From assembly GCA_023247955.1 (NCBI GenBank), contig JAHFFL010000090.1, positions 1 to 5,517 of the forward strand: a stretch of 5,517 bases of DNA, read 5' to 3'. The translations under genes and the position numbers were made by a program. Below the pieces are notes generated by a model. It did no database searches and had not been told where the DNA came from. It saw only the letters and a program-made list of their open reading frames with translations. This document shows, piece by piece, positions 1 through 5,517 of the stretch. This DNA is from Candidatus Omnitrophota bacterium. Its GTDB lineage: Bacteria; Omnitrophota; Gorgyraeia; 2-02-FULL-51-18. Every line of letters begins with the position of its first letter. The stretch's first letter is position 1.

Positions 1-1170
1 GTCTCGCCTTACAATGCCACGGTGATCCAAAAACTTTTAGACGCGGGGGCCGTGATCTACGGCCGCACCAACATGGACGAGTTTGCTTTCGGCTCAAGCT
101 GTGAGACTTCCTGCTACGGTCCGACAAAAAATCCCAGGGATATGACGCGCGTGCCCGGTGGCTCGAGCGGCGGTTCCGCGGCCTGCGTAGCCAATCATAC
201 GGCGATCGCGGCGCTGGGCAGTGATACCGGTGGATCGATACGCCAGCCGGCTTCTTTTTGCGGCGTGGTGGGAATCAAGCCGACTTATGGGCGTGTCTCG
301 CGCTACGGCCTTATCGCGTTCGCATCGAGTCTTGACCAGATCGGCCCGATCACCAAAGACGTGCGTGATAGCGCGTTACTACTCCGCACGATCGCGGGGC
401 ACGACCCCAAAGATTCCACCTCGGCGAATGTGTCTGTGCCAGATTACCTTAATTTTTTGGATAAAGACATCAAAGGCAAAAAAATCGGTCTCCCCATTGA
501 GATTAGAAACTTAACCGCCGATGGGAACGAGGTGATGGGCAAGGCAGTTGAGGTGTTGAAGCGTCAAGGGGCAGTGATTGACGACAAAATATCTTTGCCG
601 CACATCCAGTACGCGGTGAACGTTTATTATATTGTAGCTCCGTCGGAGGCCAGTTCGAATCTGGCGCGTTTTGACGGTGTGCGTTTTGGTTTTCGGGACA
701 AATCAGCCAAGACACTTTTGGAGATGTACGAAAACTCGAGAGGAGAAGGTTTTGGCGCCGAGGCCAAACGTAGAATCATTTTGGGAACCTACAGTCTATC
801 CAGCGGTTATTACGACGCCTATTATTTAAAAGCAATGAAGGTACGGACTAAGATCAAAGAGGATTTCGACAAGGCATTTCAGAAAGTGGACGCCATGATC
901 ATGCCGACGGCGCCCAGTTCCGCGTTCCGGCTCGGAGAAAAAACCCAAAATCCGCTGGAGATGTACTTGTCCGATATTTATACGATTTCCGCGAATCTTG
1001 CGGGAATTCCGGCGATATCGGTTCCGGCGAGTTTGTCCAAAGACGGAAACTTACCGTTGGGTTTACAATTTTTAGGAAAACCTTTCGATGAAGGGCCGTT
1101 GTATCAAATCGCGCACGCGTTCGAGCAGGCGACCAATTTTCATCAGAAGCTGGGAAATGTTACGCCATGA
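1..1170 (+). CDS. gatA: Glutamyl-tRNA(Gln)/aspartyl-tRNA(Asn) amidotransferase subunit A, 5'-truncated
   Basis: GatA is the amidase subunit of GatCAB. It hydrolyses glutamine and passes the ammonia to GatB, which amidates mischarged Glu-tRNA(Gln) or Asp-tRNA(Asn) in the cytoplasm. The frame is open from base 1 ([10 protein letters not shown]...), so the gene enters from upstream and the GTG at 22 is an internal valine, not a start. Visible are 389 codons and a TGA stop. The family is usually about 485 residues, so roughly 95-100 N-terminal residues are missing. The amidase signature is intact: GRTNMDEF at visible residues 21-28, GGSSGGSAA at 53-61 (cis-Ser probably S55) and [13 protein letters not shown] at 73-85 (nucleophile S79). 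The 24-residue Ser-Ser spacing matches the family. The catalytic lysine would lie upstream of the window. The C-terminal motif MPTAPSSAF is also present. The identification is secure. gatB follows after 52 bases. Confidence 0.97.
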   Translation, partial: VSPYNATVIQKLLDAGAVIYGRTNMDEFAFGSSCETSCYGPTKNPRDMTRVPGGSSGGSAACVANHTAIAALGSDTGGSIRQPASFCGVVGIKPTYGRVSRYGLIAFASSLDQIGPITKDVRDSALLLRTIAGHDPKDSTSANVSVPDYLNFLDKDIKGKKIGLPIEIRNLTADGNEVMGKAVEVLKRQGAVIDDKISLPHIQYAVNVYYIVAPSEASSNLARFDGVRFGFRDKSAKTLLEMYENSRGEGFGAEAKRRIILGTYSLSSGYYDAYYLKAMKVRTKIKEDFDKAFQKVDAMIMPTAPSSAFRLGEKTQNPLEMYLSDIYTISANLAGIPAISVPASLSKDGNLPLGLQFLGKPFDEGPLYQIAHAFEQATNFHQKLGNVTP

Positions 1171-1226
1171 GATACACAATCCTAGTTCGCCGAACAAATG
1201 AAAGATTCGAGAGGGGCCAGAGTTGA
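1167..1226 (+). other. 19-codon mini-ORF bridging gatA and gatB
   Basis: A short frame opens at ATG 1167-1169, overlapping the gatA stop as ATGA, and closes at TGA 1224-1226, overlapping the gatB start as TTGA. It encodes [19 protein letters not shown], a basic peptide with no recognised family. Its Shine-Dalgarno is weak (GGGA about 11 bases upstream). The exact stop-start overlaps at both ends suggest it could carry terminating ribosomes from gatA to gatB. It could equally be chance, since 52 bases is a short space. There is no evidence that the peptide is made or has a function. Confidence 0.3.
1209..1216 (+). promoter_or_regulatory. Ribosome binding site supporting the TTG start of gatB
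   Basis: The stretch GAGAGGGG contains the GAGG core at 1211-1214, 8 bases before TTG 1223. An in-frame TGA at 1199-1201 rules out any earlier start, and there is no in-frame ATG or GTG between that stop and the conserved IGLEVH motif. This site therefore decides the TTG start. Confidence 0.65.
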
Positions 1227-2647
1227 TTACTACCATTGGTCTTGAAGTGCATGCGCAGCTGGGTTCGCGCACGAAGATATTCTGCGGATGCGAGGTGAAG
1301 TTTGGCAGTTCGCCGAATACCCAGGTGTGTCCGGTGTGCCTGGGACTTCCGGGCGTCCTGCCGGTGCTGAACCGCGAAGTTTTCCTGCTCGGCCTTCGCG
1401 CGGTCCTGGCGCTGGGAGGCACTCCCTCGCAAGTGATCAAGTTTGACCGCAAAAATTATTTTTATCCTGATTTACCCAAAGGTTATCAAATCTCCCAGTA
1501 CGACTCGCCGCTGGGTAGGGGCGGATTTATCGAGACCGGCTCCGGCAGGAAGATACGCCTAAACCGCGCGCATCTGGAAGAGGACGCGGGAAAACTCATC
1601 CACGACCAGTCGCCGGAGGCGAGCTTCGTGGACTTCAACCGCGCAGGGACGCCGTTGCTTGAAATCGTCAGCGAGCCGGACCTCGAAAGTCCCGACGAGG
1701 CCTATGATTATTTGACGCATCTCAAGGCGATTCTTAAAACCGTCGGCGTGTCCGAATGCGACATGGAAAAGGGCCATCTGCGCTGCGACGCGAACGTGTC
1801 GGTGCGAAAGGCCGCCGACGATCCTTTGGGCAAAAAAGTCGAGGTCAAGAACCTCAATTCTTTTAAGGCCGTCAAGGCCGCGCTGGAGTACGAGGTGAGG
1901 CGGCAGATTGAGGCGCTCGGAAAGGGTGAAGCGTTGGTGCAGGAAACGCGGCTCTGGGACGACGGAAAAGAGAAAACTTTTCCGATGCGCTCAAAAGAAG
2001 AAGCCCATGACTACCGTTACTTTCCGGAGCCGGACCTCGTGCCGTTTTCAGTCAGTGAGGAGGAAATCGAGAAAGTGCGCCGCGCGCTCCCTGAGTTGCC
2101 GAAGCAAAGAAAAGAGCGGCTCATGAGAGAAAATCAGTTATCGGCTTATGATGCCGAGCTCTTGACCCAGGACAACGGCGCGTACGCGCTGTTTATAGAC
2201 ACCGCCGGAAAAGTGACCAGAGAGCAGTACAAGGACGTAGCCAATTGGATTATCGGATCCGGATTTGCCTATGCCGGCGCGCACGCGACCGAGCTTGGGA
2301 GGACCCGATTGAGTTCAGGCAACCTGGCGAAGATGATTGCTCTTGTCGCACAAGGGAAGGTCAGTCTTCAAATCGCCAAAGAAAAAATTTTCCCCGAAGT
2401 CGCCGAACATGGCCGCGATCCCGAAGCGATCGTAAGGGAAAAGGGACTGGAGCAGGTTTCGGACGCCGGCGCTTTGGACGAATGGGCGGCCCAGGTGATC
2501 AGGGAAAATCCTAAAGTGGTGAATGAGGTGAAATCCGGCAAGGACACGGCCGTGATGTTTCTGGTCGGCCAGGTCATGCGCAAAAGCCAAGGCAAGGCCA
2601 ACCCCGGAAAAGTTCAGGAGATGCTCCGGAAAAAACTTAGTGGTTGA
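1223..2647 (+). CDS. gatB: Glutamyl-tRNA(Gln)/aspartyl-tRNA(Asn) amidotransferase subunit B
   Basis: GatB is the kinase and transamidase subunit of GatCAB. It phosphorylates the misacylated Glu or Asp on tRNA and replaces the phosphate with ammonia channelled from GatA. The product is 474 residues, the usual family length. Residues 5-13 read IGLEVHAQL. C21, C23, C36 and C39 (a CxC and a CxxC pair) form the zinc site. The family signature DFNRAGTPLLEIV is at 137-149, RCDANVSVR at 187-195 and VEVKNLNSFK shortly after. From about residue 325 the protein continues into the helical tRNA-binding GatB/YqeY tail. Nothing appears truncated. The start is TTG with a fair Shine-Dalgarno at 1209-1216. The resulting N-terminus is short, with four residues before IGLEVH, but plausible. 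The TGA stop lies in TTGA next to the deacetylase gene. Translational coupling and co-transcription with gatA are inferred. Confidence 0.97.
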   Translation: MITTIGLEVHAQLGSRTKIFCGCEVKFGSSPNTQVCPVCLGLPGVLPVLNREVFLLGLRAVLALGGTPSQVIKFDRKNYFYPDLPKGYQISQYDSPLGRGGFIETGSGRKIRLNRAHLEEDAGKLIHDQSPEASFVDFNRAGTPLLEIVSEPDLESPDEAYDYLTHLKAILKTVGVSECDMEKGHLRCDANVSVRKAADDPLGKKVEVKNLNSFKAVKAALEYEVRRQIEALGKGEALVQETRLWDDGKEKTFPMRSKEEAHDYRYFPEPDLVPFSVSEEEIEKVRRALPELPKQRKERLMRENQLSAYDAELLTQDNGAYALFIDTAGKVTREQYKDVANWIIGSGFAYAGAHATELGRTRLSSGNLAKMIALVAQGKVSLQIAKEKIFPEVAEHGRDPEAIVREKGLEQVSDAGALDEWAAQVIRENPKVVNEVKSGKDTAVMFLVGQVMRKSQGKANPGKVQEMLRKKLSG

Positions 2648-2649
2648 AG

Positions 2650-3528
2650 ATGCGCCGGTTTAAGATTATTCTTTCCGTTGTGTTTGTGTTGGGGATAGGG
2701 TTTTTTGTCGCGAGGGGCTGCGTGCAGCCGAAGCCGCCGGCCGAGACTGGTTATGGGCTTGGCCCATTGCCGGCAAAAAAGAAGATCAAGACGGCGCCGC
2801 CCTTGGTTGCGGGACCTCCATCGCCGGCGGCCCCCGCCGCCCCGTCCAAACCCAAGGCGCGTCTGGCGATTATTTTAGACGACTGGGGCAACAGCTATTC
2901 GGTTTTGAAGTACGCCACTGCCGTCGGGCGGCCGCTCACGCTTTCCATTTTGCCTCATTTGCCGAACAGCCGGAGAATTGCCGAGGAAGCCCACGCGGAC
3001 AATCTCGGCGTGATGCTGCACATGCCAATGCAGCCGAAAAGCAAAAGCGAGCGTCTTGAACCACACACAATCCTGACCACCATGTCTGATGAGGACATCG
3101 TGACTTACACGGAAGAGGCGCTTGAGAGCGTGCCGTACGCGGAAGGCGCCAATAACCACATGGGTTCGGCCGCGACCTCAGACTCCCGCGTGATGCGCGC
3201 CTTTCTTTCGGTGTTGAAGCGTCAACAGCTTTTTTTTATCGACAGCAATACGAGCGCCAATACCGTGGGCCCGGCGGTTGCCAAGGAGCTGGGGCTCCAA
3301 TTTGCCAAGCGAGACGTGTTTATAGACAATGAACTCAAGAAAGCGTCGATTCAGAAGGAGCTTGAACTCGCCAAGCGTATCGCCCTCCGTCGAGGCGCGG
3401 TGATCGTGATCGGCCACGACCATAAGCTGACACTCGAAACAATAGCGCAAATGGCGCCGCAGTTTGAGAAAGAGGGTGTGAAGTTTGTACGGGTGAAAGA
3501 CTTATTGGCTGCCGGCGAAGGAAACTGA
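2650..3528 (+). CDS. Membrane-anchored divergent polysaccharide deacetylase (YibQ/DUF610-type)
   Basis: The 292-residue protein has a basic N-terminus (MRRFK), a hydrophobic segment at about 6-21, and a Pro/Ala/Lys-rich linker at about 26-70. From about 70 it carries a domain typical of the divergent polysaccharide deacetylase family (Pfam Polysacc_deac_2). Visible motifs are IILDDWG with D77 and D78, LHMPMQP with H124, NNHMGS with H170, FFIDSNTS at 195-202 and VIGHDH with H256 and H258. These Asp and His residues are the likely metal site. The substrate is unknown; relatives are thought to act on envelope glycans, and YibQ is usually encoded near envC. Location is inferred to be the periplasmic face of the inner membrane. 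C24 follows ARG, a poor lipobox, so a signal anchor is more likely than a lipoprotein. Starts at ATG 2650 or TTG 2644 differ by two residues; neither has a strong ribosome site, so coupling to gatB is likely. Confidence 0.9.
   Translation: MRRFKIILSVVFVLGIGFFVARGCVQPKPPAETGYGLGPLPAKKKIKTAPPLVAGPPSPAAPAAPSKPKARLAIILDDWGNSYSVLKYATAVGRPLTLSILPHLPNSRRIAEEAHADNLGVMLHMPMQPKSKSERLEPHTILTTMSDEDIVTYTEEALESVPYAEGANNHMGSAATSDSRVMRAFLSVLKRQQLFFIDSNTSANTVGPAVAKELGLQFAKRDVFIDNELKKASIQKELELAKRIALRRGAVIVIGHDHKLTLETIAQMAPQFEKEGVKFVRVKDLLAAGEGN
3517..3523 (+). promoter_or_regulatory. Ribosome binding site of tsaD
   Basis: GAAGGAA lies inside the last codons of the deacetylase gene, 9 bases before ATG 3533. 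It supports that ATG as the tsaD start. Confidence 0.6.
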
Positions 3529-3532
3529 TCTG

Positions 3533-4612
3533 ATGATCACCCTGGGTGTTGAAACCTCCTGCGACGAGACGTCTTTTTCCGTGGTCCGCAACGGCAGGGA
3601 GATCCTTTCGAATGCCGTGACTTCCAGCTTGCGTGAACACCGGCGATTTGGGGGGGTGGTCCCGGAGATCGCATCCCGCGTGCATCTGGAGACGGGGCTC
3701 GCATGCCTCGAGGCCGCTTTGAAAAAAGCGAAGGTCGGTTTAAAAGACGTTGATTTGATCGCCGTGACGCGCGGGCCGGGGCTGATGGGGTCTCTCTTGG
3801 TGGGTCTTGCCGCCGCCAAGACACTCTCGTGGACGCTGGACAAGCCGCTGGTCGGCGTCGACCATGTGATCGCGCATTTGTACGCCGGCGTGATGCAGGA
3901 TACGGAACTGCGTTTTCCCTTTTTGGGGCTTGTGATTTCCGGCGGGCACACGCTGCTCGTGCGTGTCGACAGCCCCGCGGATTTTAAAATACTGGGCAGC
4001 ACGATAGACGACGCCGCCGGAGAGGCGTTTGACAAAGTTGCAAAAATTCTCGGATTGAGGTATCCTGGGGGTCCAGAGATTGATCGCCTCAGCCGCGGGC
4101 AAAAGACAAACCGGTTTCATTTCACCCGACCCATTCTTTCGAAGGACTCATTGGATTTTAGCTTCAGCGGGCTTAAAACGGCGGTTTATACCACGGTCGA
4201 GAGACTTAAAAAAACCGGAGGGCTGACGCCTTCCGTGAAACGCCAGGTCGCGACGGCCTTTCAGGAATCTGTCTGCGAGGTGTTGGTGCAAAAAAGCTTG
4301 AGCGCCGCCGCTTCGCAGGGTTTGAGGTCGCTGGTTGTCGGCGGCGGTGTTTCGGCCAATTCGCGTCTGCGGTCGCTGTTGACCAAGGCCGCGAAGGCCG
4401 AGCATGTGCGTGTTGTTTTTCCAGACGCGTCGCTTTGCCAGGACAACGCCGCTATGATCGCGGGTCTGGGGACGGCGCTGTACAAACGGGGACGGCGCGA
4501 TTCCCTGGCTCTCGAGGCTTACGCGGATTTTTTACAACACCATCAGCTCGCGCACAAAACCATGGCGTACCGGCGGTCCAAAAAACAGCGAAACTATGGA
4601 AATCCAGCCTGA
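3533..4612 (+). CDS. tsaD: tRNA N6-threonylcarbamoyladenosine (t6A37) transferase TsaD
   Basis: TsaD (Gcp/YgjD, Kae1 family) transfers the threonylcarbamoyl group from TC-AMP, made by TsaC/TsaC2, to A37 of ANN-decoding tRNAs. In bacteria it works with TsaB and TsaE, neither of which is in this window. The ASKHA fold motifs are all present: GVETSCDET at residues 5-13, GGVVPEIASR from 40, PGLMGSLLVGL, the metal ligands H111 and H115 in HVIAHLYAG, SGGHT at 136-140, the GSTIDDAAGEAFDK segment, DFSFSGLKT at 208-216, GGGVSAN at 270-276, and the metal ligand D304 in LCQDNAAM. At 359 residues it is about 20 longer than usual. The excess is mostly a basic C-terminal tail (RRSKKQRNYGNPA) whose coding sequence overlaps the next gene by 17 bases. 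The deacetylase stop is only 4 bases upstream of the start. Identification is secure. Confidence 0.97.
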   Translation: MITLGVETSCDETSFSVVRNGREILSNAVTSSLREHRRFGGVVPEIASRVHLETGLACLEAALKKAKVGLKDVDLIAVTRGPGLMGSLLVGLAAAKTLSWTLDKPLVGVDHVIAHLYAGVMQDTELRFPFLGLVISGGHTLLVRVDSPADFKILGSTIDDAAGEAFDKVAKILGLRYPGGPEIDRLSRGQKTNRFHFTRPILSKDSLDFSFSGLKTAVYTTVERLKKTGGLTPSVKRQVATAFQESVCEVLVQKSLSAAASQGLRSLVVGGGVSANSRLRSLLTKAAKAEHVRVVFPDASLCQDNAAMIAGLGTALYKRGRRDSLALEAYADFLQHHQLAHKTMAYRRSKKQRNYGNPA

Positions 4613-4967
4613 AGAATACGAAGAATACCTGAAAGACGAGTACCTCAATTTCCACGAGGCGTCCGAGCTTCTCGAGATCGGTGAAGAAGAGCTGAGGCAG
4701 CTTGTCCAAAAACACCAGGTCCCGACGCACACGATAGCCGGGGTCTTTCTGCGTCTTAAAAAGAAGGATGTGGAACAGCTCAAGAACCGTTGGAGGATAG
4801 ACCGGGAGCTTTTCCCCGCGTCGGAGCCCTATTTTTCCCATCCGTCAACCATGCGCAAGGCCGCGCTCAAAGAAAAATGGGCGGATTTCTGGTATTTCAA
4901 TGATTTCTACATTGTTTGCTCGTTTTTGATCATCGTCCTTTTGTATTTCATCATCTCCTCACAATAG
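4596..4967 (+). CDS. Small protein with N-terminal helix-turn-helix-like domain and C-terminal membrane anchor
   Basis: I do not recognise a named family for this 123-residue protein. Residues 1-16 are very acidic and rich in Glu and Tyr. Residues 17-65 (from LNFHEASELLEIG through FLRLKKKDVEQL) have the layout of an excisionase/MerR-type helix-turn-helix: a first helix with ASELL, a turn, a second helix EEELRQLVQ, then a short hairpin and a third helix DVEQLKNRW. A middle region at 66-100 is aromatic and charged. Residues about 103-120 are strongly hydrophobic (FYIVCSFLIIVLLYFII) and end only three residues before the C-terminus, so it looks tail-anchored with the HTH domain in the cytoplasm. 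The ATG at 4596 overlaps tsaD by 17 bases and has no good Shine-Dalgarno, which suggests coupled translation. polA starts 13 bases downstream. It could be a membrane-bound regulator, or a protein-interaction domain that no longer binds DNA. Confidence 0.8.
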   Translation: MEIQPEEYEEYLKDEYLNFHEASELLEIGEEELRQLVQKHQVPTHTIAGVFLRLKKKDVEQLKNRWRIDRELFPASEPYFSHPSTMRKAALKEKWADFWYFNDFYIVCSFLIIVLLYFIISSQ

Positions 4968-4972
4968 AAGAG
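4967..4972 (+). promoter_or_regulatory. Ribosome binding site of polA
   Basis: GAAGAG, sharing one base with the stop codon of the preceding gene, lies 8 bases before ATG 4981. It supports that ATG as the start. Confidence 0.5.
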
Positions 4973-4980
4973 CACCAGTT

Positions 4981-5517
4981 ATGAAGTTCATCCTCGTCGA
5001 CGGAAATTCGTTTTGCTACCGGGCGTTTTACGCGATCCGTGAACTTCGCAATTCCCGCGGGGAGCCGACGAACGCCGTGTACGGGTTTATCACGATGCTC
5101 GAGAAATTATTGAAAGACACCGGTCCCGACGGCGCGGCCCTCACGTTTGACCTGAAGGGTCCGACCTTCCGCCACAAGCGCTACGAGGATTATAAAATAC
5201 AGCGCCAGCCGATGCCGGACGATCTAATTCGCCAGATTCCGGTGATCAAGGAAGTGGTGCGCGCGCTGAAGATTCCTATTTTTGAAAAAGAAGGATACGA
5301 GGCCGACGACCTGATCGGGACGCTCGCCAGGAAGCTGGAGAAAGACGGGCATGAAGTCCTGATCGTGACCGGGGACAAAGACGCGTTGCAGCTGGTGAGC
5401 AAGAAAGTCAAAGTGTTGAACCCTCAAAAGGACAATCTTATTCTGGGCGAAGCCGCGGTCAAAGAACGCTATGGCGTCAAACCCTCGCATGTCGTCGAGA
5501 TCATGGCGTTGATGGGG
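4981..5517 (+). CDS. polA: DNA polymerase I, N-terminal 5'-3' exonuclease domain, 3'-truncated
   Basis: The frame is open from ATG 4981 to the window edge, 179 codons with no stop. It reads as the N-terminal FEN-type 5'-3' exonuclease domain of DNA polymerase I, which removes RNA primers and flaps during Okazaki fragment maturation and excision repair. Visible metal-binding motifs are FILVDGNS with D7, TFDLKG with D57, GYEADDLIG with E107, D109 and D110, and TGDKDALQL with D132 and D134. FRHKRYEDYKIQRQPMP at 63-79 matches the helical-arch region that grips the 5' end. The N-terminus is short and starts almost directly at ILVDG, as in many bacterial PolA proteins. The 3'-5' exonuclease and polymerase domains would lie beyond the window, so a stand-alone 5'-3' exonuclease cannot be excluded. 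The preceding gene ends 13 bases upstream, and no promoter or terminator is apparent between them. Confidence 0.92.
   Translation, partial: MKFILVDGNSFCYRAFYAIRELRNSRGEPTNAVYGFITMLEKLLKDTGPDGAALTFDLKGPTFRHKRYEDYKIQRQPMPDDLIRQIPVIKEVVRALKIPIFEKEGYEADDLIGTLARKLEKDGHEVLIVTGDKDALQLVSKKVKVLNPQKDNLILGEAAVKERYGVKPSHVVEIMALMG

Noticed and set aside
22..24. GTG at 22 as a gatA start
   Set aside because: The frame is open from base 1 and the preceding residues VSPYNAT match the interior of GatA, so the gene is cut by the window edge.
1072..1452. 126-codon minus-strand frame across the gatA-gatB junction
   Set aside because: It covers the conserved N-terminus of gatB antisense, has no recognisable domain, and is best explained as a shadow.
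552..3225. Exact 16-base repeat (552-567 and 3210-3225)
   Set aside because: Both copies are in frame and encode the same peptide VLKRQ in helices of unrelated proteins. Shared codon use explains it better than a functional repeat, and no flanking similarity is visible.
3650..3656. Run of seven G bases in tsaD as a phase-variation or frameshift site
   Set aside because: The frame is intact and the run encodes the conserved GGVVPEI motif of the family, so protein constraint explains it.
3502..4035. 177-codon open frame on the minus strand across tsaD
   Set aside because: It lies antisense to a complete, motif-rich tsaD, its translation is Ser/Arg/Pro-rich without a recognisable domain, and it is what GC-biased codon use creates on the opposite strand.
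4968..4980. Possible promoter or terminator between the HTH gene and polA
   Set aside because: The gap is 13 bases and holds little beyond a ribosome binding site; there is no hairpin or T-run.

Overview
The window is a dense, one-direction stretch of a bacterial chromosome. It holds six protein genes on the + strand, two of them cut by the window edges, and no gap between genes is longer than 52 bases. Base and codon use look even throughout. I see no rRNA, tRNA, insertion sequence, CRISPR array, prophage gene or convincing intergenic terminator. The genes are core housekeeping genes plus one small protein I cannot name.

Layout: (1) 1-1170, the C-terminal four fifths of gatA; (2) 1223-2647, complete gatB, which appears to start with TTG; (3) 2650-3528 (or from TTG 2644), a membrane-anchored divergent polysaccharide deacetylase of the YibQ type; (4) 3533-4612, complete tsaD; (5) 4596-4967, a 123-residue protein with an N-terminal helix-turn-helix-like domain and a C-terminal membrane helix; (6) 4981-5517, the start of polA, reading the 5'-3' exonuclease domain out of the window. 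Four of the five junctions are overlaps or gaps of 13 bases or less. The gatA-gatB gap is itself bridged by a 19-codon reading frame whose start overlaps the gatA stop and whose stop overlaps the gatB start. Co-transcription is therefore likely.

How the genes work together: GatA and GatB are two subunits of the GatCAB amidotransferase, which converts Glu-tRNA(Gln) and/or Asp-tRNA(Asn) to the correct aminoacyl-tRNA. TsaD makes the t6A37 modification of ANN-decoding tRNAs. Both serve decoding fidelity. The deacetylase-like protein belongs to the cell envelope and polA to DNA repair and replication, so the cluster is a mixed housekeeping operon, not one pathway. gatC is not visible and may lie upstream.

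Organism: a bacterium with moderately high GC (my rough impression is mid-50s per cent) that uses the indirect amidation pathway. The YibQ-type deacetylase is commonest in diderms, which suggests a Gram-negative-type envelope. The gene mix and the HTH-plus-membrane protein remind me of uncultivated lineages such as Omnitrophota, but that is a weak guess. The most interesting items are the bridging mini-ORF, the unnamed tail-anchored HTH protein between tsaD and polA, and a terminator-like hairpin plus T-run inside the deacetylase gene.
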